A stretch of DNA of 64,000 nt, taken from positions 65,930,917 to 65,994,916 of the forward strand of contig NC_071575.1 in assembly GCF_024509145.1 (NCBI RefSeq), in the 5' to 3' direction. The notes beneath the pieces are model-generated. The model was not told the origin of the DNA, ran no database searches, and saw only the letters and a program-made list of their open reading frames with translations. Below, piece by piece: positions 12,170 through 21,805 of this stretch. Both the position numbers and the translations under genes were made by a program. Numbering within the stretch: position 1 is the stretch's first letter; each line of letters opens with the position of its first letter. Source of the DNA: Vidua macroura. Taxonomy: Eukaryota > Chordata > Aves > Passeriformes > Viduidae.

Positions 12170-15100
12170 GCTGTTAGAACTCCAGGATTAATACCAAGCA
12201 GTAGTCTGATTTAGTCTGCAAAACTAAGACACTGAGCATTTCCCATGATGAAGCTCAGCTTACAACAGCTTGCGCCCTTGCCAAAATTTGGCTGAGATTG
12301 AGTTTTTCATGTTGATTCTCTGCCTCTCTGCATAATTTCATACAAAAAGATTTTGTCACTTATGAGTCTAAAAAAAAAAAAACAAACCATAATGTTTTCC
12401 TAGTCAAACTCTAGGACCAGATGAAAACCAACACCTGGGAGCATGAACCTAACAGAAGGTGAGCAACAGCCATTGCTTCAAGGTATCATGTAAGCTATTC
12501 TGAAAGTGTAGAGCTCCTAATTGTGAAAAATCAGGTACTAAGAAGTCACTGACACTTTTGGGTTTTAATGCATATGTCTTATCTGGGAAACACAAAAAAA
12601 CAACATACCAGCCCTACCTCAGGAGTAGACCAAAAACTAAATTAAATTTAAAAAAGTTTCAAAACACTTGAATGTTTTTCTGAAAAGAAATGGACCATTC
12701 TCCCTGTAATGCAGAGGAAGATGAGTGCACAGTACACAAAGGGCAAGACAGAGTCACTGAGCAGTGGAGGGAAATCAAATAATTGAAAATCCTATTTCTT
12801 TAGGGTGCTGAATACGTCAGGATTTTCTGAAAGAGAGAAAAAGACTGTGTTAAACCAATTGAAGAGTGTACCCACATGCACGAGGGAGATGAATTAAGAT
12901 TTCACTATCAATGTTTGTTCTCATTGCTTTTCAACTTTAAGTTATTCTCTTAACCACATTTAATGGTGTGCAATTTAAGTAGAAAAAGCTGAAGAAAAAC
13001 ATACAGATCTCACAATTTGCCTGTATTTCTTGTCTTTTCTTAAATTAGAGAGCACAACAGCATTCTGGAGGGGAAAGAAAAAAAAAAAAGAAGAAGAAGA
13101 AGAAGAAGAGGCATTCAATAAAAGGCTTTTAAACAGCTCAAGTGCTATTTTTGTTGCCATCTGCTCAATTATATTTTATGCTACTAGCAGTTTTCCAAGG
13201 CCAGGTATGTCCTTCCTGTTGGAAAAATGGTTTGTCTTTGTTAAGGGAAAGTCAAGATCCTTAGCTTGTGACTGATTTGGATTTCTTGGCTTTTTTGTTC
13301 CAGTCTCATTTCCAAGAACTTCATTCCTTTTATTTCAGCTTTCTAATTCTGGACTCACTGCTCCTTCCAGGGGTGCTAGTAAAATTAAATGGTTGGGAAA
13401 AAGGAAAAAAAAACCACAATAAAAACCAAAATGCCACTAAAAAAATCTAAGCCAAGATGAACTCTAGAATATCTTTCAGCTGAAAAATACAATAAACTTC
13501 CTGTTTATAAATTTATCCATTCATTTTTAACTAGTGGCAATGCAGAATCTCAGCAGGACACTTCAAAAGTAGTATATCCAGATGGATTCTCAGTGTGAAA
13601 GAATTCAGAAATAAACTCACTGACATAATAAAAACAGGGTTTCCAGACTTGCAAAGCAGTAGTGTAGGGACTGTGAGTAAATTTATTTCACAGGAAGCCT
13701 GTATCTTGTGCTAATGGGAAAATGTAGATCTCTTACGTTGCTCTGTATGTGGTAGGTCATAGATATGATGGGATTATAAAGGAAATGGATCTGTGTGCCA
13801 CAGCCCCTGACAGCACTGTGCTACATTTCTCAGCCCGTGCCCTAATTCAGAGTCACAAGTAATCCCTCCTATTGAGCCAGTCAATGCTTTAAGTGGTTCA
13901 CAGCTCGACTGTCACATCACCCCCCAGGGGCAAGGCAAACCTGTCAATAATTCCTAAGCACCTTAAACAAAATATGTAAATGCAGTAATTCCTACAGAGA
14001 AGAGCTATGGGTGAAGAGAAAGTGTTTCACAGAGAAGAAATGTTAGGGGATTTTCAGGAGGGATGAAAAAGTAGTTTGAAGAAGCCGGACTGCTAGCAGT
14101 TCAGACACTAATAAAGAGAAGAATAATGCATAGAAACATAAAGGTGACTTAAAATCAAAATATCTAGGAAATTCTGGTATCTGATATCCAGTTATTCACA
14201 CAGTAAAATAGATAACAGTCAGTATTTTGTACAATGGGGTCATCTGTTCATATTACTTTAAATATGGCAGAGATTGGAATGTGCTACTGTGCCATGCCCT
14301 GTCCCCACACTTCCTGGGAAAGACTAGAGCATCCTCTCAGAAGACAAATAAGAAGACAAATAACACCTTGTGTATCAGGGACATAGAAGGATGGAGTGAG
14401 AAGATGCAGAAGGGTGGTGGACCTGGGACTCATAGTCATGACCTGGCAGAGATTTAAAGTGTCCTGCATGTGTCAGGCAGATCCTGTGTTATGTTCATCC
14501 CTGCACCTGCACAAACTGCAGCTGGATTTTGGCTAGCGAAGGGCTGGAGTGTGCAAGTGGAGAGTGTGTACTTGTATATCTTGCAGGGACCTGGAGGGAC
14601 CTTTGCTACTCAAGTATTTTTATGAAGGAGCCCCAGTTGGACAACATCTGGATGTCACATGTGTCTCCAGCAGTATGCTGGGAAACCTGATTTCTGAGAA
14701 GGAAGCAGAGGTGGAAAGAGGGCAGCTGGTTCCCACAGTGAAGCCAGACCTTTTCGCCTCTTGTAGCTGATGAAGATGAACAACAGCTGCTGGTTTTTTT
14801 CCATGGAGAAGGGGCAAGGAGACCTTGGGGTTAACTGTAGACATGGCTAATAGGCATGAGCAGGCAGCCAGCTATCTAAAGAGTAAAAGAGAAGGAGGTG
14901 AAAAAGGCAGAGGAAGACTGAAGGAAATGGGAAAATTTGCTGGAGGAAAGGTGAGAAGAGACAGGTAAAGACATTGATGATCATGGGAGATGGAAGCAGA
15001 AGGGAAGATGCTGCTACATGTGCACAGACAATGTGGAATGCAGTCTTTCTTCCATGTGCCAGACCATACCACATGAAGTACAAGTTTTTATTGTGTTGTG

Positions 15101-15496
15101 CCTTGTAGTCGAGTTGCCACTGTCCTTGAGCATGAGAAAGGCTCAGAATGCCCTAGAAAAGCCTGAGTATGTCATGGCATATCCTTCATGTTGGTACTAA
15201 GCCAGTATCCCTTCAGCCAGCTAAGAAAGACGTCACAGGACATCTGACAGGGAATAACAATGTCGCTGAAGGCCCAAGGGATGACACATGATTCAGCCAT
15301 AAGAGGAACAGCATTGAATCTACATGAGGACTTTCTGCACCATGTGTATTGACCTAAAATCTCTTCAAAGCCACTTAACAATGAGAAAGGAAGACATTCC
15401 ATTTTGATGATGAGCTTCATGATGAAGACCATCAGTGTTGTTTGTTAAGAGAAACGGAAAAGTCTATTTTTGTTATATTTTCTACACCCTGCCCAG
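12170..15496. other. Unique sequence, no gene recognised
   Basis: No gene or interspersed repeat was recognised. It contains a short A run plus (AAG)n at 13078-13110 and a purine-rich stretch at about 14880-15000. Open frames overlap on both strands at 14.5-15.4 kb, but all are under 90 codons and none resembles a known protein. Confidence 0.5.
13078..13110 (+). repeat. A run followed by (AAG)n
   Basis: About 12 A are followed by about seven AAG trinucleotides, ending in GAGG. This is a simple trinucleotide microsatellite. The lysine/glutamate run it encodes on the plus strand is not part of a recognisable gene. Confidence 0.9.
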
Positions 15497-15718
15497 CTGA
15501 GGAAGTAGAGGGGCTTTGTTGGGTACTGGTGTCCAGCCAGCAACCACAGCAGTGCATAATTTTCCACAGCAATCCATGAGGTCCTGGAGTATGACAGAGC
15601 GACACCCCTTACACTCTTCATTGCTGTGGATCTTCCGTAGTGATCCCATATTCCTCTGAAAGCCAGGTGCCACGAGACTGTTCCTTTGGAGTATGTCCAT
15701 GTCCCTCACAATTGGCAG
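15497..15718 (+). other. Candidate non-coding exon 1 of a splice-site pair
   Basis: A long pyrimidine tract ending CTGCCCAG precedes position 15497, and GGCAG|GTATGA follows position 15718. Together they bound a 222-bp segment of higher GC than its surroundings. All three plus-strand frames contain stops, so if it is an exon it belongs to a non-coding RNA or a UTR. The minus strand is open across the segment (117 codons from an ATG at 15835 down to 15482) but encodes nothing I recognise. Similarly sized segments bounded by decent splice sites occur by chance, so confidence is low. Confidence 0.2.
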
Positions 15719-15796
15719 GTATGAATGAGCCAGAGAGTGTGGGGCTTTGTAGATGCCTGCATCAACCATTATGTACTTTTTGCCTCTCTGTCTCAG

Positions 15797-15954
15797 GAGA
15801 CAGAGACTGACATGGCTATAGTGTTGTGGAGACACGTCTAGACCCCTGTGACTTCAACCATCCAAGCAGGGTTTTGTACCCTGAGACTGGCAGACTCCCA
15901 GGAGAACACAGTGTCATCTCTAGGTGCTCCTGATGTGTGCCCCAAACCACAGAG
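15797..15954 (+). other. Candidate non-coding exon 2 of a splice-site pair
   Basis: The acceptor TTGCCTCTCTGTCTCAG and the donor CAGAG|GTAAGG bound 158 bp. With the previous candidate it would define a very short 78-bp intron. All plus-strand frames are closed by stops within the first 15 codons. This and its partner make up most of a GC-richer block at 15.5-16.05 kb. RNA data would be needed to call it transcribed. Confidence 0.2.
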
Positions 15955-18648
15955 GTAAGGATTGGCCCTGGGGTGATGACCACAGCTGTTAGCTCAGGCA
16001 GAGCCGCAGAACGGGATCCTGCCCGCTCACACGTCACTTCCACACAGGAAGCAGATGCAGAGCTGTTGGAAATCAGGTGGCAGGGAGCAATTTGCTAGAA
16101 AAAGCCTCATTGATCTATGGCCCTATTCCTGCCCATTTCTGTAAGGTCCCCAGGAAAGGAGCAAAGACCATAAGCCTCATTAATTATTCAGGTAAGCCAG
16201 GCCCAATCCATAGGTCACTCAGTGGCTGTACAAGCACATTTGCAATTTTCCTAAAGCTGTGCTTTAGCCTTTAGTCAGCAAATAACCCAAAACAGATGCT
16301 TATAGCAAGTTAGGGAACCCTACAAAGTGTTTTGCTGGAACAGTATCTTCCTATCAAATGATGTAAAATTGGAAAGTTCCCATTCATACAGTCTTGAAGC
16401 TCTTGCTAAAATTCTATGTAAGGAAAAGACACGCATCTGTTCATTTGTGGTTCTCAGCCTGTTAATCACATTCACAAATTTTATAAAAACAAATTCTTCA
16501 GCTCATCAGAGCTTTCTATGAACTCAATTTGGTGTTATGTGAGAACTGAATTTGAAAAAAAATAGACCTTTTAACTAGCTATAACTACTATTTCACTAAC
16601 AGATAATTCACAAAGGCAAAATATTCCTGTTTCAGAAAATTTAATGCTGCTTTGCCATCTTTGTTTCACAGGCAAGAAGGAAATAAACATATTTCATATT
16701 AAAACCCCTTCTTTGGATCCAGGCCATAGACATTGAGGGCTGTTGATTGTTTTCTCCAAGCTGTCCCCTGGCAGAAGTGACACAGTCTGATTTCTGTGTC
16801 TAACCGTGGGTGTATCTACAATTAAGTGTAGCATGAGGTGCTCAGTTTAGCCTAAAATGAATGATTTGCCAGTAGCACCCAAACACAGCTTAGCCCAGAG
16901 CTTCACTGAGATCTTCATATTGCCTTGAACTGTCCCACTGTGTGTACCTGTAATCCTGAACCTCTGACAGACTGAAAACACACGTTCAGTACACGGCTGC
17001 ATCTTCAGAACGCCCTACATGGATGCACCACATGCTATCCCAAAAGAGAATTGAGGCACAGTTGTGTTCCCTACAAAAATTCACATGGTTTTCCAGGGTC
17101 ATAAACTGAAATGAGGTCTCCAGAATCCTGCTTTAGAAAGACAGGGGTAGATTGTCTTATGGCTAAAATGAGACCCTATTGTGCCAGGAGAACTGACTGA
17201 GAAGAGCCCTGGATGAAAGTGGGAATGAAACCCTTCTGTCTTTGCCTACATCTTGTTTGCCTGTTTCTCAGTAGCTATGAATCATGTGTAAACGCAAGTA
17301 TAGTAGCAATATTAGGGACTGATATCAGATGTTGCAGGCCAGTGAGGCATGGAAAGGGAGTAAACCATCGGTACCACTGATGTTTTTTGAAGCACAGAAC
17401 AAATGACTGGCTCACCTCCCCAGCTCTAAGTGACCTGCTGCAAATCAGACAATACTTCTCAGCCAAATTCCACTTGGTGCCTGTGGTGGCCAATTTCATA
17501 CACAGTGGGTTTTACATCCTACCCAATGAAAAAGTTACTTTCATACTCACTTTGAGGCATGATTACTATGTACAAAGCAATGCAGAATAAGATCCTTCTT
17601 TCCTCTAGTCTTTCCTGGCAATCAACCTGCAGGACTGTGAAAAAATTGTATTCTGAACCTATTTGTCAAATTGTGGTATGATTCAAAAGACATGAGACTG
17701 ATTTCCTATTCATTTCAGTTTACCCTTATGTTATAGCAATGTCTCATGTACATTTTGATCTAATATAAGGTAGGGTGAACCTGAGAGACACTGCTGTCTT
17801 TCATTCTGCTCCCTGCTTAAGTTTAGTCCTTAATGAAACAGTTGTAACATGCACATCTCTGCAAATGCCCTTGGCTTCCAAGAAGGAAAAAACTCATAGA
17901 ATTAGCCAAGTAGATAAAATATAATGGCAGATAACAAAAGTAAACAGATGTTAAATAACTAAACATAAAATATTACGAAGCAGAAGCAGATTTGGTTTTA
18001 TTTCCTTTTACTTTGGTTTAACTCCTTACTGGAATGTGGCTGCTGAAACAATAGTGGTCCCATGTGAGCTGCTGGATTGCAGCTCCTGACTGCAGTGTCT
18101 CTTTCCTTGCTTTAACTGAGCACTGATGGGGAGCTGCCTGGGTTTAAGTCCAAAGGTGGAGGGAAACATTAGGGGAGAAGTGAACAGTGGGCATCTCCCT
18201 GCTAAAGAATGAGAAATCCACAGTGTCCCAACTGCAGCTGTATGGAAGGGGATGTATTGGGATTTTACCCAGCCAGCACAAAGCAGCTGCTCACTGTCCC
18301 CCATAGCAGAGAATAAACAATGAAGCCACATATAACACCAGCAATGCCCCATGCAGCTTGGCTTAAACTCACCCTCTCTGAAGTCAACGCATCCATCCTC
18401 ACTGACTCTTACAGCTCACTCACCTCACTGGGTTTAATTCTTTCTTTAGAACCACAACCTTCTGTTAAAACTCCAGCTGATGTAAGCCTATGGTTTTCAA
18501 ATATATTCAAGCTAAAAAACAACTTTCTTTTGCCCTTTGCATCCAGCTTTGCTGCACTCTGAAGTGATCTTTTCCCAGTAACTATTTTTCTTCTCTCTTC
18601 CCATATAGGAGTTAGAATATAAAGCAATAATATAAAGACTGTGAATAA
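15955..18648. other. Unique sequence, no gene recognised
   Basis: No gene or repeat was recognised. The first 100 bp are still GC-richer and then composition returns to AT-rich background. The longest open frame is 108 codons on the minus strand at 18026-18352 and has no recognisable features. Confidence 0.5.
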
Positions 18649-18829
18649 TACATATACATGTATCTGTATATACAAATGCATATGTGTGTATACATATATT
18701 TGTGTGCATATATTGGTATATTTTCTATCTGTCTGTCTATCTATCTATCTATCTATCTATCCATCCATCCATCCATCCATCCATCCATCCACAAACATAC
18801 ATACATACATACATACATACATACATACA
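18649..18829 (+). repeat. Compound tetranucleotide microsatellite
   Basis: A TA/TG-rich lead-in (about 18649-18724) is followed by (CTAT)n with two CTGT variants (18725-18760), (CATC)n (18761-18791) and (CATA)n (18796-18829). The three blocks differ from each other by one base in the unit, which indicates stepwise mutation and expansion. It lies about 70-100 bp upstream of the CpG island. The frames rich in Tyr/Ile/His or Met/Asp/Gly across it are artefacts. Confidence 0.95.
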
Positions 18830-19037
18830 CAAATACATTCTCTTCCAAGGAGATGTAGAGCAGAAGCAAATTGATCAAGCCAGCTGGAAGCAAGAAGGCA
18901 GGAGGAGGGTAACACAACGCCCTGAACTGCCTCGGCTCTCCCGGCTGCTCTGTGCTCACCCTGCCCGCTCCTGGCTTTTTGAGGATGCGACAAGTCGCAG
19001 TGCCGGGGCGCAGCATCCTCGGAGGAGCGTGTGTTCC

Positions 19038-19062
19038 CCCCGCCCCGGCCCCGTCCAATCAG
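19038..19062 (+). promoter_or_regulatory. GC box and CCAAT box
   Basis: An Sp1/KLF-type CCCCGCCCC (19038-19046) is followed nine bases later by CCAATCAG (19055-19062), the preferred NF-Y octamer on the plus strand. With an X-box about 40 bp further on, the arrangement is typical of a TATA-less CpG-island promoter with start sites some 50-100 bp downstream of the CCAAT box. Confidence 0.6.
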
Positions 19063-19099
19063 GGCGCTGGGGGAGGGATGCTCAGGGCAGGGATGCAGG

Positions 19100-19112
19100 G
19101 TTGCCAGGCGAC
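19100..19112 (+). promoter_or_regulatory. RFX-family X-box
   Basis: GTTGCCAGGCGAC fits the X-box pattern RYYNYY-N(1-3)-RRNRAC at every constrained position with a one-base spacer. RFX2/RFX3 bind such sites close to the start of ciliary and some neuronal genes. Its place in the island, just after the CCAAT box, makes it more credible than an isolated match. Confidence 0.5.
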
Positions 19113-19899
19113 AGCAGCGTCCCCGTGTCCCGTCCCCCCCACACCCCTGTCCTCCCCCCGGGACCGGGCTGCGCTCTGCCCGCGCTGCCGGCGCAGTTAA
19201 ACAGCCGCGGGGAGCCCCGCAGCATGGGGCTCGCCTCCTTCCCAGGGCTTCAGCCACAGCCCCGCTCCCGGCCGTGCCAGGAGCAATAGCCAGCTCCGGA
19301 GTGAGAATTAGGAAGGCAGTCAATGAATAAATGGTAGGGATAAGGCTCAGCCGGCCCCTCCGCGCAGCGCCGAGCGCCGGGGGAGGCGGTCTGCGAACGC
19401 CAGCCAGCTCCCACTCCCTGTCTTTGCAACTCTAGGTCGCCTCCTAATTTAAAGCTTTGCACCAATCCCCTTTGCCCGGAAAGGAGAGGAAATCTAGAAA
19501 GATGCCAGGCTGCGAAAAGGGACCCCAATTCACAGCGCCGGTCCCAGGCGCTGCCTGGCTAAGCAGAGCCAAAGTTGGTCAGAGGAACGGGAAGCGGGTG
19601 CTCCAGAGGAGAGGGGAAAGGAAGGGGATCATCGCTTGGTGATCACAACCTCTCCGTCCCGTTGTCCCCCTCTTCCTCTCCCCTCACAGTTTACCTCTGA
19701 CCACTTAGGAGGCCTTGATGAGTTTCCATCGGGATCCGATCCAAGGTGGGGGGGAGAAAGGGTGATTGTTCCCGGAGGAAGCAGCTCGCACAAGTTTGGG
19801 GGGTGAGACTCCCCGGTGGATGTTTAACGAGCACATCGGGAGGCCCGCGATGCCCGGGGACAGCTGGAGACCCTCGCCAGGACCTATCCTCATTGCACG
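19113..19899 (+). other. Candidate first exon region ending at a splice donor
   Basis: Position 19899 is followed by GTAAGA, giving CACG|GTAAGA, a good donor at the downstream part of the CpG island. The 5' end is unknown; the listed start is only the base after the X-box. Just before the donor an ATG at 19820, and an in-frame ATG at 19850, open a short frame of 26 complete codons that reaches the donor in phase 2. I do not recognise the peptide. A mostly untranslated first exon is as likely as a coding one. Confidence 0.3.
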
Positions 19900-19917
19900 G
19901 TAAGAAGCTGGGCACTG

Positions 19918-20095
19918 CTATCCCGCGTCCTGGTCCCTGCATCCCACATCCCTGACTCTGCATCCTGCGTCTCGAATTCGCGCATCCCGGTCCTCACATC
20001 CCCGTATCCCGCATCTCAATCCTCGCATCCCACTCCTTGCATCCCACACCCTGCAGCCCGGATCCCTGCACCCCGGGTCCCTGCAGCCCTCCCCC
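19918..20095 (+). repeat. Degenerate GCATCCC minisatellite in the CpG island
   Basis: About ten imperfect units of 14-21 bp each carry a GCATCCC, GCACCCC or GCAGCCC core followed by a TC-rich spacer. They lie directly downstream of the splice-donor candidate. Unit length drifts, so this looks like an old array that has been mutating rather than a fresh expansion. Confidence 0.75.
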
Positions 20096-20696
20096 GCCCC
20101 ATTCTGCCCTCTGGACCAGACGCAGCCGCTGCCCCGGGGGTTGCGGGTTGTGCAGCCAGGAAAAAGTTTAGAGTGGCAAATTGCAAAGAGGTTTCCTGAC
20201 GGGATTCGGGGGCAGGAGAAACGGGGAAGGGGGAAGCAGGAGGAGAACAGGGGCTTTTACACTTGCAGAGGAAGGGTAGGATTCAGGGGCGACCCTGTGG
20301 TCGACAGCTGAGGGGGATTGATCAGGGCAGAGTGAAGAAAGGAGCTGTGTCCAGATGTTGCCCAGAGGTTCCTGCTCCCGCAGGCTCTGGGGGTGAAAGG
20401 ATGAGATCTTAAGCTTGCCATCCTATGCCATTCCTTAGCCTGGGGTGGAAAGTGCCAAGCCAGCAGCTGGGAAAGCTGTGCTGAGTGCCCAGCTCATCTC
20501 CCTGGATCTGCTGCTGGGAGAGAGGGTGAGAGAGGTGGGGAACCTTAAAGAAATTGGAAGTGCTTTGCTCCTCTGGGAATATCTCCTCTGCAGGGACCTG
20601 GCTCACTCCAGGATCCTAAAATTGGATTATTTCAAAAAGGAAGGAGAGATTAGCAGGGATGATATAGCCATTGTAACTCTTCCTCACATATATAAT

Positions 20697-21030
20697 CTGT
20701 GTGTCCATGTGAGTACACAGCCAGCTGTGCAGGTGTGTGTGTGTGCTTCTGGAGCTGTCTGTGCCTGTGGATGTGCCTTGCCCATGTCCCTGTGTCTCTG
20801 AGTGTGCAGGTGTGTGCATCTGTGCTTATGTGTTTGCTTGGATTCATGTGGATGTTTTATATGTACAGATTCATAGGAATGTGGTTTTTTATTCCCAGAC
20901 AGTGTTTATCTAACCCTCTGTAGACCTAGAGGTGTGTGGGTACGTACCTTCCCTCTATGTGTGTGCCAGCCACACGCATCTGCTGGGACACACATGTGGG
21001 TGTGAGAAAGTGTATCTCTGTGCCAGTGTG
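20697..21030 (+). repeat. TG-rich cryptic simple sequence
   Basis: There is a short (GT)n core at about 20733-20745, surrounded by 300 bp in which TGTG, TGTGC and TGTGTC recur without a fixed period. The strong T/G bias explains the overlapping cysteine/valine-rich plus-strand frames and the threonine/histidine-rich minus-strand frames. Confidence 0.6.
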
Positions 21031-21783
21031 TAGGTAGGATTCTGGGGGGAGAGTTGGATTTTGGGGGCTTTATCCCCCCATGTTATCACAGATATTTAGT
21101 GGATTATTTTATGTACACATCTGTGTATTTCAGCAATCTTGATAAAACTCAAGCAATTGATAAAAAACTAGGCAAGCATCTCACCAATACTGCATTGAAC
21201 TGAACTAAGGATTTGCTGGTAGTTTGTGAGTTCTTTGGCCTCTCAGTTTATGCCACCTGCTGAAGATGATTTTAGTTCTTTTTGTTGTTGGTGGTGGCAG
21301 TTCTTTTGTTAGTTAAATCAGCTTTTAAAAACACTCAATTGGAAGACTGTGAAACAGAACAGCCTGGGACACAGACTGGTACCTATTTCAGCTTGCATAA
21401 GTATATGTCTCATGTTGATTAAATATTCATGAGAACAATTTGAAAATCACACAATCCACCTGATCAAGTATATATTTTAGGAAAATAATGTTTTTCATTT
21501 TCTTGAAATGCACCCAAATCATGATGACTTCTTCTGCTGTTATTTATGTTGACAAATGTATTACAAGAAAAGGTAACTTCTCCAGTTATATTGGGAAAAA
21601 TTGCACATTAAGCTAATTTTATTCACAGTTAAGGTAATAGAAAAATTATACTTCTGTAATGTTCATTCTTTAAGTGAAATCAGTAACAATTCATGCAAAT
21701 CCTTCTTAATGAACTGATTATTTGAAGAGCAATGCAAGTCAATTTTTCCCTACTAGAATATTTCATACTTCAGTGAGTTTTTT

Positions 21784-21805
21784 CTTGTTTGTTTGTTTGT
21801 TTGTT
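21784..21805 (+). repeat. (GTTT)n microsatellite
   Basis: Five uninterrupted GTTT units, ending GTTAGGGG. Confidence 0.9.

Larger units (their letters stand above)
18900..20310. promoter_or_regulatory. CpG island, probable promoter
   Basis: This is the only long CpG-dense, GC-rich segment of the window. Several 60-base lines hold five to seven CpG, for example around 19021-19080, 19141-19200 and 19350-19380, against zero or one per line in the flanks. In vertebrates an island like this normally marks a promoter and often a first exon. Plus-strand motifs are a GC box (CCCCGCCCC, 19038-19046), an NF-Y type CCAATCAG (19055-19062), an RFX X-box (19100-19112) and a second CCAAT at 19462-19466. 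A good plus-strand splice donor follows at 19899/19900. On the minus strand a moderate donor (CAGG|GTGAGC) lies at 18960/18959, so divergent transcription is possible. The gene it serves cannot be named from the window. Confidence 0.85.

Noticed and set aside
11667..12191. 174-codon plus-strand open frame rich in Phe, Ser, Leu and Pro
   Set aside because: It is entirely generated by the pyrimidine microsatellite, which contains no purine and therefore cannot contain a stop codon.
15172..16043. Three consecutive minus-strand frames considered as a decayed DNA-transposon or processed pseudogene
   Set aside because: No catalytic motif or family signature could be recognised, and frames of this length are expected by chance.
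18684..19323. Long frames on both strands (201 and 188 codons) entering the CpG island
   Set aside because: One end is made by the tetranucleotide repeat and the other by GC-rich, stop-poor sequence. No recognisable protein results, and the frames overlap on opposite strands.
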